Positions 45,959 to 58,167 of a stretch of 64,000 bases of DNA are shown here, piece by piece. The stretch covers positions 558,001-622,000 of the forward strand of contig JBAOKB010000159.1 in assembly GCA_037044905.1 (NCBI GenBank). Reading direction: 5' to 3'. The DNA is from Hortaea werneckii. Taxonomy: Eukaryota > Ascomycota > Dothideomycetes > Mycosphaerellales > Teratosphaeriaceae. Numbering within the stretch: position 1 is the stretch's first letter; each line of letters starts with the position of its first letter. A program made the position numbers and the translations under genes. The notes under the pieces are model-generated. The model ran no database searches. It was given only the letters and a program-made list of their open reading frames with translations, and was not told the DNA's origin.

Positions 45959-47089
45959 ATGACCAAAACTGCACGAAATACCGCTGCAGCTGCAGAAGAC
46001 TCTTTTCACAAGCACTACGCTGCAATATGGGGCTCTGAGCGATGGGAATCCTCTCTGTATCCAGCCTTAGCCCGGAATACGAGATACACTGTCGTACCCA
46101 ACCGTTACGCGCCGAGTGAGGAGTTCTGGAAAACCATCGATACGGCACAGATTCCTCGTGAAGAGCTGGAAAAGGCTAGAGCTGCCTGATGTTGTTAGTG
46201 CCATCCAAGGTGCTCAACCCGGGCCCTTATGTTACGCTCATAAGACAGATGACGATTGCCACTTCCCTCCACCTAAGCCTGCTTCCTCTGGTCTACTAAC
46301 ACACTGGAATCTGGACGCGGCTTCTGCTTTAGTGGCCAGTCTCCTCCATGCCCAACCCGGGGAACGGATACTTGACCTGTGTGCCGCGCCCGGCGGTAAG
46401 TCCGTCTGCATTTCACAGTCCCTGTTCCCTACCCTCTATGCCGACAACGCTATGGCTACTGCATCCAGCAGCGGTCTATTGCGCTCAAACGAAGCAGAGC
46501 CACGCCGTCAGAAGCGTTTGATGGAGAACATCCACTCTTACGTCCCAAGGGCAGCCAACGTCCAATGTCTGCGTGTAGACGGGACAAGTAGCATGATCAG
46601 CGGTCTTGTGGTGCCAGGCGGTTACGATAAGATCCTCGTTGACGCTCCATGCTCCTCCGAAAGGCACATAATCCACGCGCACCTCAAGGCGAAAGCTTCT
46701 GGCAATGCCGCTCCTGAGATGACGAATTGGCGCCCAGGCTCTTCCAAGCGCCTTGCGCAGACTCAACTCGCGCTACTTATGACCGCGCTCAAGGCGGTGA
46801 AGGTAGGTGGTCATGTACTGTACGCGACATGCTCGCTGGAACCTACAGAGAACGATGGGGTGTTGGAGAAGATGTTGGCGCAGGTGGAGAAGGACCGGAG
46901 AAAGGTGCAGTAAAATGGAGTGTCCACCTAGGCTTTGCCGACGACGAGAAGAAAGCCCAGATGGAGGAGCAACTAGGGAAATGGGCGGAACGCACAAAAC
47001 ATGGCTGGATCGTCCTGCCTGATCATCCCGGTGGCGGCCGATGGGGACCGCTATTTTTCGGATTCATCACAAAATCTGGAAACGCATAG
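45959..47089 (+). CDS. NSUN-family RNA cytosine-5 methyltransferase (NSUN3/4-like)
   Basis: Transfers methyl groups from SAM to cytosine C5 in RNA. Motif I is ILDLCAAPGGKSVCI; the PC motif, with one catalytic cysteine, is VDAPCSSERH; the TC motif, with the nucleophile cysteine, is YATCSLEPTENDGVLEK. The SERH form after the PC motif resembles the mitochondrial NSUN3/NSUN4 group. Two frame shifts: near 46180 (EELEKA to LELPDVVSAI) and at 46904-46905, where a G is missing (after RRK). The second fix adds the conserved end GAVKWSVHLGF to FFGFITKSGNA, stop 47087-47089. No intron. The N-terminus (MTKTARNTAAAA) has no acidic residues at first; targeting is uncertain. Confidence 0.88.
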
Positions 47090-47703
47090 ATTTCATTGTA
47101 GCTGCGTATGCAGCCAAAAGCACTGTTTGTGTCCAATCATTGACCTTGAGATGCTTTTGAAGCCATGGTCAGGCTAGACTGTCTGCAAGGCCGCACGGCC
47201 ACCTGCCCCTTAGACTTCAAGTACACCAGTTCACTTGCCTTTGGCCGATAGTCTCACCAAATGGTAAGACGACGAAGATAGATCAAGGATTTTGCTCCTG
47301 TTAGAAAATGGATGCGGGACACAGCTCCAGTGACCGCATGCGGCAAGGCAATCAAAGGCATTTTTAAACTAGTGTCGCTCGAAGCACTAGAATGTGACTA
47401 GCAGTAGGGCGGGAACGATTTTAGAGATTGTGGAGATCAGCATTACTGCGAAGGCAATGACCAGTCATTGCTAGCAGTTTAAGGCGAAGAGAGATATGGT
47501 AGAAGGCGGGAAGAGCTGCTTGAGCGAGGAACGCGCATAGAATAGTCGTCTCTACGGCGGACCAAATGTTGCATATCGCACTAAATGACGACATAGTACA
47601 TAGATCAGCTTCGCGAACGTTACGCGCTTCTTTGCTGCCCTGATGCGTCCACGTGTCTCGATTAGCCAGTCTCAAAGCCACCTGAAAGAATCTTCGCAGT
47701 GTC
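47090..47703. other. Intergenic, ligase promoter region
   Basis: 614 bases between two plus-strand genes. No coding frame with family resemblance, RNA gene or repeat is seen. Confidence 0.5.
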
Positions 47704-50377
47704 ATGAGTACGCCGACTAAACGGCGTAAGAAGAATGATTACCAGGCCTCACCACAAGCTGCCCGTGGACTGGACTTCTTCTTCGGGAAGCAAAGGGCCA
47801 AGGAAGTCAAGACGCAGGAATCCAACGAGCACGACGAGAACGCAACAAGCGCCGTCGGAGAGGCAGGAGTCCTCGAAGACTATGGAGAAGAAGAATTGAC
47901 AGACGAACAACTGGCGCGGAAGTTGCAAGCGCAATGGGATGAGGAGGACAGACAGGGAGCTGCTAGGCCCCATCAGCCAGCGGACGTTGGCGAGTCACAA
48001 ACAAATGGGGAGAAAGAGCCTCCGGATAAGCCACTTCAAGATGGCAACGGTGAGACTCTCCGAGAGCCCAAGGCTGAGGTGGAGGCCGAAAGGAGCAACG
48101 CATTTGCCGCCCTGGGCAAGAATACTTTGTCGCTACAGTCCGCGACTGCTGAGGAGGACACGACTTCCTACACTATCCCATTCGATCAGTCACCTCTGAG
48201 CTTCGACCCGCAACATTATCTCCTGACCTTGAAAAGCAATGGGAAGCACAAGGCGGGTGTGCAACCTACGCTTTGCTCACTCATTGTTTCGTCCGGGTTA
48301 ATACTACACAGTCACGAATCAAGATCGTAGACACTCTGGTCAACTTGATCCGGACACTCATAGAAGGTGATCCAGAGTCACTGTTGCCAGCGGTCTGGCT
48401 AGCGACGAATTCCATTTCGCCGCCATACATCGATATCGAGCTTGGCCTTGGAGGCTCTGCCATCTCCAAGGCTTTGAAAATGGTCTGTGGGCTGGACGGC
48501 GCCGCTCTGAAGACGCTTTACAACAAGCATGGCGATGCCGGTGACGTAGCTTTCGAAGCGAAGAAGAGGCAGAGTCTGACATTGCGCAAGCCAAAGCCTT
48601 TGACTATCAGGGGTGTGTACGAAAGTTTACACAAGATCGCGAATGCGAAGGGCCAGGGCAGTCAAGATGCTAAGCAAAAGATCGTTGAGCGTCTAGTGCA
48701 AGATGCGCGAGGTGCCGAGGAGAGTAGGTATATTGTCCGCACTCTCGTTCAACACTTACGGATTGGAGCTGTTAAGACGACCATGCTCATCGCGCTTTCA
48801 CGCGCCTTTTTGCTAAGTAGGCCTGATGGCGCCAGCTTCGAAACAAAACAACGTGCAGAATTGGCTAAGCTAAGCAAGCAACATCTTGCTGAAGTGTATG
48901 CACGAGGAGAAGAGCTCGTCAAGGCCTGTTTCGCTCGTCGGCCGAACTATAACGATCTCGTGCCAGCTCTGCTCGAGGTCGGCATTGATGACGAGCTCCT
49001 TATCCGCTGCGGCCTAGCGATGCATATTCCATTGCGGCCAATGTTGGGCGGCATCACGCGCGACTTGGGCGACATGCTCACGAAGCTGCAAGGTCGAGAT
49101 TTCAGTTGCGAGTTCAAATACGACGGACAGCGAGCTCAGGTGCATTGTGATGACGCTGGCAAAGTCACCATCTTCTCGCGCCATCTAGAAGTGATGACGG
49201 AGAAGTACCCTGACCTAGTAGCTTTGGTGCCTAAGATTCGAAGTGAAGGTATTAGCAGCTTCATTCTGGAAGGCGAAGTCGTAGCGATTGACCGAGAAAG
49301 CGGGGACCTTAAGCCATTCCAGACGTTGGCCAACAGGGCTCGAAAGGATGTAGTCATCCAGTCGGTAAAGGTGGACGTGTGCTTATTTGCTTTCGATCTC
49401 ATGTATCTCAACGGCGAGGAGCTGCTAAATCGACCCTTCCGCGAGAGGCGAAACCTGCTGCGAAGTTTATTCGTAGAAATTCCGAACCACTTCAGCTGGG
49501 TAAGGAGCATCGATGCCACATCCGCCGACTCGGACACCGTCAGCGATTTCTTCAAGCAAGCGACCGACATCAAATGCGAAGGCATCATGGTCAAGGTCCT
49601 CGATAATGCGCAAAACCCTGAACTAGCAGTGGATATGGATCTAGATCCTGAGGAGGCTCTGCCAGCTCCTGCGCAGCCAGCACCGACCAGGGCGAAGAAG
49701 AAGGCCACTGCAAAGTCCCGTGGCAAACCTATAGGTGCCAAAGAAGAGGCTGAAGATGTCGCAGATGCAACCAAAGCCGGCACGGTCGTCGGAAGGCCTT
49801 GCTCTCCACTTACGAACCGGACAAACGCCTCGATTCTTGGCTTAAAGTCAAGAAGGATTATAACACCACTGCTGATACCATCGACCTCATTCCCGTCGGA
49901 GGCTGGCACGGGCAAGGCCGCAAGAATGCCTGGTGGTCGCCCATCCTCCTTGCGTGCCGGAACGAAGAAAATGGCACCCTCGAAGTGGTGACCAAGTGCA
50001 TTTCCGGATTCACTGACGCATTTTATAAGGCTAACAAGGAGAAGTACAGCGAGGACGGAGAGAATACGATCGCCAGACCGAGTTTTGTAGAGTATGGTGG
50101 CGAGCCAGATGTCTGGTTTGAGCCACAGGAGGTCTGGGAGATGGCGTTTGCGGACATCACGCTTTCGCCGACATACACCGCTGCTATAGGACTCGTAAGT
50201 GAGGAGCGAGGCCTGTCTCTTCGATTCCCGCGGTTCTTGAAGGTGAGAGAGGATAAGAGTATTGATGAGGCGAGCACAAATAGTTTTCTGGCGGGCCTGT
50301 TTAGGAAGCAGGAGGCCCGGGCGCCGGTCGCCCAGGCTGGGAATGGAGAGGGTGAGGATGACTTGTATGAGGAGTGA
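47704..50377 (+). CDS. CDC9: ATP-dependent DNA ligase I
   Basis: Seals Okazaki fragments and repair nicks. The N-terminus carries a basic KRRKK and a PCNA-box-like ARGLDFFFGKQ. The DNA-binding domain (about 48180-49030) includes SRIKIVDTLVNLIRTL. The adenylation domain has the active-site lysine in CEFKYDGQRAQVH, then LEGEVVAID and CEGIMVKVLDN. The OB domain begins LLSTYEPDKRLDSWLKVKKD and has GWHGQGRK. A low-complexity Ala/Pro/Lys linker lies at about 49640-49790. Two bases are lost in runs: CC at 48222-48223 (YL-P-DLEKQWE) and GG at 49795-49796 (VVG-RALLSTYE). Fixing both gives one frame of about 890 residues without introns. Confidence 0.95.
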
Positions 50378-50749
50378 ACATGGCAAAGCTTGAAGGATGT
50401 CTGCAGCGGAGTTCCGTCTAGCCATGCCATCTGTACTACATTGCCATCTGCATCCTCTTCGAATTTCAGTGGCTCAGTGGCTTTTGTCTGTCAGTGAGCA
50501 CATGTTCCATCTCCATGAAAGCGATTGGACTGTAGAAGACATCGCGTCCCTCACTGCGGTCTCTACGTCGGACGCTCTTTTGAGCCTAGTGCAAGCTCAT
50601 GGTGCATCCCTTTTCCTTCGTCGCGTTCTTACGCTCTGGGCCTGTATTTTGCTGGTTGTGCCAAATGCTGGTCGTTATAGCCTTGTTTGCTGAGAGGATT
50701 TTGTTTCCTCCCGAGTCTTGTTTTGAGACATGTAGAGGTTCGCTCTCTT
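50378..50749. other. Intergenic, convergent 3' ends
   Basis: 372 bases between the ligase and TGS1 stop codons. No gene is recognised. Confidence 0.5.
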
Positions 50750-51577
50750 TCACGTCGCCTCAAAATCCCCGAAGAAGACGCAAAGAGCTTTGCTCGCACC
50801 GTGCATACAGTAATGCGTCACCTTGAGCTTGTCGCCTTTCTTCACGTATTTCGCCACCTGCTGTAAGTCCGAGGTCCTGGGCAAGTACAGCACGGTGTCT
50901 TTCGAGACAGCAGTGAAAGCGTCGTGGAGCTGCTGCATGCTGTAAGGTTGCATAGCTTTGAGATCAAAGACTTCGAAGTCGGTGTAAATAGGCCCTATAA
51001 CATGTTAACGTCTGGGTCTCGTCAGTTCCTGATCACATAGACCTACCGCCCCAAGGTGGACTCCCGAAAATCACGGCATTCTTTGCCTGGCCCTTGAGCC
51101 GCTTGCGCAAGGCTTCAAACGCATCGCCTTCGATCCACCAGATCTTCTTAGCGACACCGTACACTTCGGCGTTGTGCTTCGCGCACGCAAGGACTTTTGG
51201 GTCTTTCTCAATCGCGAAGATCTGGTTCCATCTTCCAGACAACGCGAATGCGATAGCGTTGCCTCCGGCACCTGCAAAGCAATCAATCAATACAGTTTTC
51301 GACTTGGGCGCTGTTGATAAGTCCTCTGCTATTTGCCTGTTGATGTGATTAGCTGATTTCCTTTTCCGTCTCTTTTTCCTGCTGCGATTGGTGCGTGTGG
51401 GTACCTTGCTACTGGTTCTGGGGTCACACCAAACCAAGCGTCGTCGGTCATCCAGATGCCATCGTCGTATTTGGAGAAGATCTCATAACGTTGGTGCCAG
51501 TACTTGGAGATTTCAAAGGGCACCTCTTCCGCTGTATCGTAATGGTGGACACCTTCGAGAAGCCCCTCGGCCATAGC
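50750..51577 (-). CDS. TGS1: Trimethylguanosine synthase
   Basis: Tgs1 dimethylates the m7G cap of snRNAs, snoRNAs and telomerase RNA in the nucleus. Visible family parts are ISKYWHQRYEIFSKYDDGIW with MTDDAWFGVTPEPVA, the SAM site DCFAGAGGNAIAFA, and the catalytic FGSPPWGG. After an intron comes PIYTDFEVFDL. Introns lie at about 51341-51409 (GTACCC to CAACAG) and 51000-51049. Start: ATG 51575-51577 (MAMAEGLLEGVHHYD); a second ATG lies two codons later. No frameshift is seen. It is a compact Tgs1 of about 235 residues, catalytic domain only, as in other ascomycetes. Confidence 0.95.
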
Positions 51578-51956
51578 CATAGATTTGCACTTGCACCTGA
51601 TAAGAAGCTCACGAGAGCCGAAGAGCTCGGAGCAATTTTTCCTCGAGGTAGAGGTGTATGTATAGTCGAGCAAAATGACCTGCAACCGCTAATGCAAGTT
51701 GATCCGGAGGTGGAAGCTGCATATGGCCCGTGCACGTTCGAAGAAGAGCCGGTCACCTCTAAAGAAAGTGAAGGGCGAAAGTGAAGAGCCAAGATAAGGG
51801 CTAAAGGATGCAGCGACACGGCCTTCAGCACATTTGAATCCGAAGAATATTGCGCTAATGAAAGAGACTGTAACTACGCGAGGGACATATCCAGCAAGAT
51901 GCATTAAACTATTACCCATGCTCCAAAATGTATAGACCCCGACTCAGCAGAAGATG
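51578..51956. other. Intergenic, TGS1 promoter region
   Basis: 379 bases upstream of TGS1. On the plus strand, an ATG at 51724 opens a 24-codon, Lys/Arg/Ser-rich frame; it is too short and unsupported to call a gene. Confidence 0.45.
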
Positions 51957-53094
51957 CTATTGACAAGCCTCATCATCAGCATGCTCACGATACCTCACGC
52001 ACATCGCTCTACCAAACCAAGGTTTGCAACCCGAGGTATCATGGGGCAGCGTCCAGCCACTGGTATCGCCATGTCTGCGCAAACAACTCCCGCAAAAGGC
52101 CTTATCGCAGCTACAGCATTTGTCGGCGCTGATATTAGGCTTCAGCATATCTTTGCAACCCTCACACGCTTTGGTACTACTCCAACTGCGCGGGCGCCAG
52201 GCAACGAGGCTATGCCGCTCGATAGCCTCTGGGCCTGGCCTTTTCAGCTTGACCACTAGCTCCCGGAGGAATTTGGGGTGCCATTCGTCTTTATGGGTCT
52301 CCAGGAGTTTGTCTGTTTTCTTGTAGGCGAAGAGGAAGAATCAATGTCCTGAGTGATGAGTTGTCTCGAATATTGTCATATAATAGCCAGGTGTCGCTTG
52401 GTGTAGGCACGCTGTTCGTCGCCTCGGACAGTCTCGCAATGGTCGACAAAATGAGGTTGCTCAAAGGTACTGTAAGCAGCCTGTCACTGAGGGCGTAAAG
52501 ATCAATCAACAGGAAGTACTTTGGACTTCCCTGATGATTTCTGAGGTCGCCATCTGATCTTGCCATGGCCTCAGATTGCAAGCGCACGTAATTGTTGTGT
52601 AAGGGGTGATCAAAGGGAGGATGTCCGACAAACCCCCAATGCGCGTCCAGTGGCGTAGTGTGAGGTGTGGTCAAGCTGCCGGTGTAGAGCCATTGTAAGA
52701 ACCACTCAAAGCTGTCCGGCTTCTCTTCTGGCAGGCGCACGACCTGCTCCATGCCCTCGGCAAAGGTCGAATTCAAGGCCGCAGCAAAGAACGGCGAAGC
52801 GCTTGTCAGAAGCTCTTTATGAACGAGGTATTTTGTCTGCCCCCTCCCCTTCTCCGTATCCTCACCGACGAGTATTTCAACGCAAGCGCAGAAGTTCTTG
52901 AACGCCGTTCTCAACGGCAATCGATCCGGGCTCCTTCTGGCTCTGGAACGACTTCTTGTTTGCGCAGGACTGTGTGTATTCCGTTGGGCTGGCTCTGGGC
53001 CTTGTTGGGTTGAAAGGGAGCTGTCTGATACCGCTGGACTTGGAATCTCCGTCACAGGAACGGCAATGGGTTGGCCTGCGAACGCCATTGCCAT
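51957..53094 (-). CDS. BTB/POZ-domain protein with Cys-rich C-terminus
   Basis: A BTB domain (about 52860-52670 and onward) reads KYLVHKELLTSASPFFAAAL, then MEQVVRLPEEKPDSFEWFLQ and WLYTGSL; such domains dimerise and often serve as Cullin-3 adaptors or transcription cofactors. A region with LLIDLYALSDRLLTVPLSNL follows. Near 52321-52330 the frame shifts by one base into AYKKTDKLLETHKDEWHP. The C-terminus then carries CEGCKDML, KCCSCDKAFCGSCLRRH and later C and H residues, which looks like a small zinc-binding module. The N-terminus is Ser/Arg/Pro-rich. The start is ATG 53092-53094, because upstream in-frame sequence has no ATG. Confidence 0.82.
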
Positions 53095-53837
53095 GCTACG
53101 CGGTCGCGACAGAACGTTGTGTGATGAATGTCTTGCGGGCGGGGCAAAGCGGCGGTACCAGACAGGTGTCAAAAGGGGATCCAGTTTGGCGGCAGGAAGG
53201 GGAGAGGTAGTATGCTGGGACGTGTCGAGCGCGCAAACGAGCGTGTAGCTTGCTAGCCAAAGGAGAGACAAGCACGCTCCGAAAGGACCCAAGACTGATT
53301 CATGAGCTCTTTCTGTCTTTGCACGCTCGCTGCATGATCGGGCTGTTCACTTTGAGCCAGGACGACCTGTCTTTGTCGCAAACAGCCATTGCACTCATGT
53401 GGCCGAAAGCGGAAAGTCTGCACATGCTTCAAGAATTTTTTTTTTGCAGACAGACAATAAAGACAAGGATAGTTTGCATATCACTTACATTCGTTGCTAC
53501 CTACATCCGGATTCCGCAAATGTCTGGCCCTTCATAGGATAGTTGTAAAATATCTGGTAGGCTTGCTGGTTTTACCGGAAGCTGGAGTGTTTGTCGCATT
53601 TGTGGAATGCGGCTCTCCCGCACGTGGAAACAACCACACCTCATTGTAAATCTGTACCCATGCACGCAGCAAAGCAACCAATCGTAAATCGCTCATCAAA
53701 AGACCACTAATCCAGGTGTCAGACCACGTAAGAGCGGCGTCCACCATCAATTCCCATATCTCTTACGATAGCTAAACAAGAAGTCAGCCGAGTTCTGTTC
53801 CATCGCCAGGTAATTATACAGTGATATCGTACACTCT
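53095..53837. other. Intergenic, BTB promoter and KH-gene 3' flank
   Basis: 743 bases with no supported gene. A T10 run lies at 53436-53445. Confidence 0.5.
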
Positions 53838-55443
53838 CTATCGCGGCATGACCGCATTGCTGTTCTTACTCGACTCACCCAACCTGCTATACAACATATA
53901 CAGTGCCATTTGATTGCACTCCTGGGTGCCAGTAATGGTCACCAGTCTTTCGTTTGAGTTGTCCTGTGGCTCGTTGATCTTGATGACGCTGCCGCTCAAC
54001 TGTCTTATTTCGTTGATCTTCGCGCCACCCTTTCCGATGATCGCACCAACCATGTCGTTCGGAATGAAAATTTGCTGTGTGATGGGCTGGCCTGCAGGCA
54101 CCATGCCTTGCATCGGTTGCTGGGGTTGTCCAGCATGTCCACCCGGCTGTGGTGCACCATAGCCGTGGGCTTGCGGTTGCTGTGGGCCAGCGCCGACATA
54201 TGGCGCACGTGGGGAGTTGGCGGCACCATATGGCATAGGGGCGGCAGCTCCAGGTCCCTGCGGGGCTGGCTGGCCTGGCATGCCGTACGCCATGCCGTAC
54301 GGGCCGGATGGTGCTCGTTGAGGCTGGACTTGATGCCTACGCATGGTGTCCGGGTGTCCCATTTGACCACCTGCATGTTGCGGGACATAGGGCACTACCT
54401 GCATGCCACCTGGTACTACGCCCTGAGGTCCTCCGTGTCTGCCTGCGTAGTTCGATGCAGCGGGCCCACCGAAACGGTCCGTGAGCTGCTCTACTAGCGT
54501 ACTACCGACATAGTAGGTAGCGATGTGAACAGCGTCAGCGACACCGAGGACCACGAGCGAGCGCTCGGTGGAGAGGGGGAGGCACGATTCTGATGCATTC
54601 AAGCGTGCGCCTGATGCTTCTTGGATTTCGCGGATACGGACGCCTTGCTTTCCGATGATTGACCCAATGAGAATGTGAGGGATGAGGAGCCTTAGAGGGT
54701 AAGTCTTCGATTGGGGAGTCGATGGCTGCTCGAGAGGTTCTTGATTCAAGGTGCGAATTATGAGACCGAATGCCTAGCTGTTGTTAGCAAACTTCTCTTC
54801 ATACGTTACAACACGGTTGCATTACCTTAGCGACAGCATCCACATGACCACTGACTGTCAAAATACGCTCGACAGCTCCTCTCGAGTACTCGCTAACAGT
54901 ACACTTTGCTCCTGCAAGGCGGCGAATCTGGGATACGTTCTCACCACCCTTTCCAATTACGGTTGCCGCCTCTGCGCTGGAAATAATAGCTCGCACATGA
55001 AGCCAAGCTGTCTCATCTTGCTGGTGATAAGGCATGGGCGCTTGCGAATCAGCGCGCATGTCAGGTTGACCATTGCTGATGGCTGGAGATTGTTCAGCCT
55101 GTGACGCCGCAGCTGCCGCATTTGCGCCATTTTCTGGGGCATCTGGAACGACGGTATCGCCCTGCTTGTCTGTGACACTCGATTCAACTTTCACGTCGCT
55201 GCCGGCAGGCTGCTCCAAGGCAGGATCTTCATGCTTAGCCACATCAGCTTGCGGAAGATCGCCGTTTGCGCTGTCGCTTGCTGCTACCGGCTCAGCAACG
55301 GCGGTGCCGTCTTCTTTGAGGACTTTGTCGAGTGCTGGGCGTTTGGCCTCGGGCTGGTCATTAGGCCCGTTAGGCGAAGAGGGCTCCTCCAAGGGCCGCT
55401 TCTGGGTTGCGGTGGTGGGCGTTTCTACTGGAGTTTCGGCCAT
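53838..55443 (-). CDS. Triple-KH-domain RNA-binding protein (PCBP/Rnc1/Pbp2-like)
   Basis: Binds C- or U-rich single-stranded RNA. After an acidic, low-complexity N-terminus with KRPLEEPSS and EAKRPALDK comes KH1 (VRAIISSAEAATVIGKGGEN; GxxG = GKGG). KH2 follows (LRLLIPHILIGSIIGKQGVR; GxxG = GKQG), then a Gln/Pro/Gly-rich linker and KH3 (QIFIPNDMVGAIIGKGGAKI; GxxG = GKGG). Introns lie at about 54774-54830 and possibly near the KH1 end. The layout matches fission yeast Rnc1 and budding yeast Pbp2/Hek2. The start is ATG 55441-55443; no frameshift is seen. The long upstream region (1 kb) suggests an extended 5' leader. Confidence 0.93.
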
Positions 55444-56439
55444 GGCAGAAACTTTGCTGCGCTGAGAAGTGAAAGATAATCACACGAGTCGAAAGTGAAA
55501 AATCGAGCTTTTTGTCCAGATGAAGCTGCCTCAAATTTGTTTGCTGTCTGCCCTAGCTACCGCTCGTGCTGAAGGAAAGCGTGCTGGGGAGCTTGGATCG
55601 GATAATTGGAGGTGGCACGGGGCTGGAGGAGGCAGTGTTTGAGCGGTCAAGGTGCAGTTGGGTTGGGTAGCTTGCCAAAAACGGGTGGAGGCAGAGATGG
55701 AGTGTGCTTGAGCGCGAGAAGCTTGAATTGGAGGTTGGCAGTGCTCAATGATGGGTTTTGCGGGTGCCCGCGAGGCAGGTCAGGGTAGGTATGATGTCGG
55801 AGGGTAGAGGGTCGGTGTGCGCGTGAGCGTGGTGAATGTGCTGGAGTGGAGCTGCGAGGACAATAGGGAAGCCGTCTGCCTTCCCTGCTCTTCTTTCTAC
55901 CTAGCCTTCTTGCCTTGTTCGCGACTGTGCTCGCGCCCGTGATCAGTCTCGAGGGCAGTGTCGAGTCGACAGATGTGGTGTCGCAAGTGGAGTGAGGACG
56001 AGGGTGCTGTGGTGGGCGAAAGGGATGAGGAAGCTGCAAGGTACGAACTTGGAAGCTTGGAAAGCGGAGAACTTCCAGCAAGTTGTGTTGGTGCCTCAGT
56101 CTTGATTAGTCATGGGGACGCTGTGGGCAGGCACCAACTCTTCCATAGCCCCGGGCTGGCTGGAAATGACCTCTGGAACCTGGAGGTACTAAGGTATATG
56201 CACCCCCCAAACAAAACCATCTCTTTCACAAGCACTATATGTACCTATAAGAACATTATGCCTTCAACCAATCCCTTTGAGTAAGACTTGAGTACTGTAC
56301 AGGGATCAAGATGAGGCAAGCGTCTTGGAACTAGATAAATTCTATGCAACATTTATCCCATTGAGCCAATTCAAAGACAGACCGACCAACACAGCTACGA
56401 CACCCTTTACCCGCCATCAACCCCCATCACAAATGTTGC
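55444..56439. other. Intergenic, KH-gene upstream region
   Basis: 996 bases between the KH gene start and the 3' end of the secreted-protein gene. No frame has family resemblance. Confidence 0.5.
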
Positions 56440-58167
56440 TCACCACCTCTCATCTGCATCACCTGCATCACGTGCCCCGAACCAATTCCACCAACCGCCG
56501 TGGTGCGGGTGCGGGTGCCCTTGGTAGCCTGGAGGCGGCCCGTAGCTCCCCGGCAATCGATACCCAGAAGTTGGCATCGCGTAAGGCGTGTTGCCACCGC
56601 TATACGGCCGAGGCAAGGTGCTGAAGCCCGAAGGCATCGTGGACGACGGTGCAGATGAAGTCGCCGTGATGGGACTACCTTCGCTCGATGCGCTAGAAGG
56701 AGCACTTGAGCTTGTCCTGTAGCGTTGGCCATGCCAGATGTAACACTCCCGCCGGATGGAAGGTAGGATGTTGGGATGAATGTGCAGTGGTTACCGGTCG
56801 CACAAGCTATGTCGACAGATGCGCTGACGGAAGAGTTCGTAGGCGAGGCAATGGAAGTCCCAGGAATGGGGTTTGTAGACGAGTTTTGGATGCCAGTGCC
56901 AGTCACAATCGGTGGGGGGCCGACTGGTGGTAGGGTGAAAGTTGCTGATGTGCTGGAGGAAACTCCCGAACCTGTGATAGAGAAAATGGGTGCATACGGG
57001 TATGGTGCCGGTCCAATGCCGGAGGATGTCGACATCGTTGAGCTCGAAGAAGTAGCATTGGTTGCAACGGGCGAGACCTCTGTCCCTCCGTGTTCACAGG
57101 ATATCCGCTTCGCGACGCACCACTGTTGGTGAAAGAGTAGGTCGAGGCGTTGCTGTAAGCTGATGGTGTTGCTGTGCCTAGGGACACCATTGAGCCGGAC
57201 GTTGTCAAAGGAGAGGCCAAAGACGAGGACCCTCCGTAAGGAAACGGCGGAATGGGTAGGTAAGGGACAAGAGTACTTGACGTGAATGCTCCCGTACCCG
57301 TTGGCAGATACGATGAGGAGGAATTGCTTGCCATTATTGGGCCAGCCACGGAACTCCCTGAGCTGGCCATGATGCCGGAACCTGAGGCATACGGCGGGCG
57401 TGGCCCATAGGGTTGGTAGGGGAATGGAGGCTGGCCTCTGCTGATGGAAGACGTTGGCAATGGCGCAGTTGGCCCTGCGATGCCCGTGCCCGATGGAGTT
57501 GTCGAGTTCTGGCCGCGCCCTGTACCCGTGGGGTATTGGAAACTGTACGGGCCAGGACCAGTTGGCATGCTTGAGCTCGTCTCATTGCCCATGACAGGGT
57601 TTGCTGTCGAGCTGGAACTGGGGGTGGTGTTGACAGTCACCGTAACCCTGGAAATCGAAGTCAAAGTGACTGTTGTTCTGTTTCCAGACGAGCTTGCTCC
57701 GGGGTAGATTGGTCCAGTGTAGCTGGTGCCAGTGTGCAATGGCCCAGTGTAAGTGATTGTGTGGATTGATGCCGTCTGAGGTGTTGGGAAGCTGAGAGAC
57801 GAGTTCGAAGGCATCACTGGGTTCACAGATGTCCCGGAAGGAATGCTTGGGGTGCCACAGGGTGCTGGGAGTGAGAGGCTGCTACTAGAGGCCGTGGCTG
57901 GGCTAGCCACAGAACCCGAGCTTCTGCTTCCATACGCAGGGCCGTAGTAGGGAGGTCCAGATGGTCCGGGGTAAGTTGGCAAGGCATCGGCAGAAGTAGA
58001 GCTTTCTGTGCAATTGTCCTGCTTCTTCTCAAGCTGCTTTACTGCGGCTATCTTTATCAGTGCTATGTCGATCATCTGCGCTCCTCGTAGTACTTACCAG
58101 GAATAGGTTCGGCAACAGCAACAACAGCAATCACAGCTGCAACGGTCAAAGCAGCACGGAGATACAT
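56440..58167 (-). CDS. Ser/Thr/Pro/Gly-rich secreted protein
   Basis: Starts with a signal peptide (LRAALTVAAVIAVVAVAEPIP). A short intron (GTAAGT to GATAG, about 58047-58098) leads to AAVKQLEKKQDNC, with a possible Kex2-like KK site. The remainder, over 450 residues, is a low-complexity Ser/Thr/Pro/Gly/Tyr sequence with many N-x-S/T sites. It is probably heavily O-glycosylated and located in the wall or outside the cell. No catalytic domain is seen. No hydrophobic GPI-type tail is visible; the end is aromatic and acidic (GGWWNWFGARDAGDADERW). Two bases are lost: plus-strand CCC at 57084-57086 (expected four) and a T near 56715. Fixing them keeps the Ser/Thr-rich composition. Confidence 0.75.

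Noticed and set aside
49136..50425. 429-codon open frame on the minus strand
   Set aside because: It lies antisense to the DNA ligase I gene. Composition and length follow from the codon bias of the real gene.
51724..51798. 24-codon Lys/Arg/Ser-rich plus-strand frame
   Set aside because: It is too short, without a splice partner or conserved neighbour; probably chance in the TGS1 upstream region.
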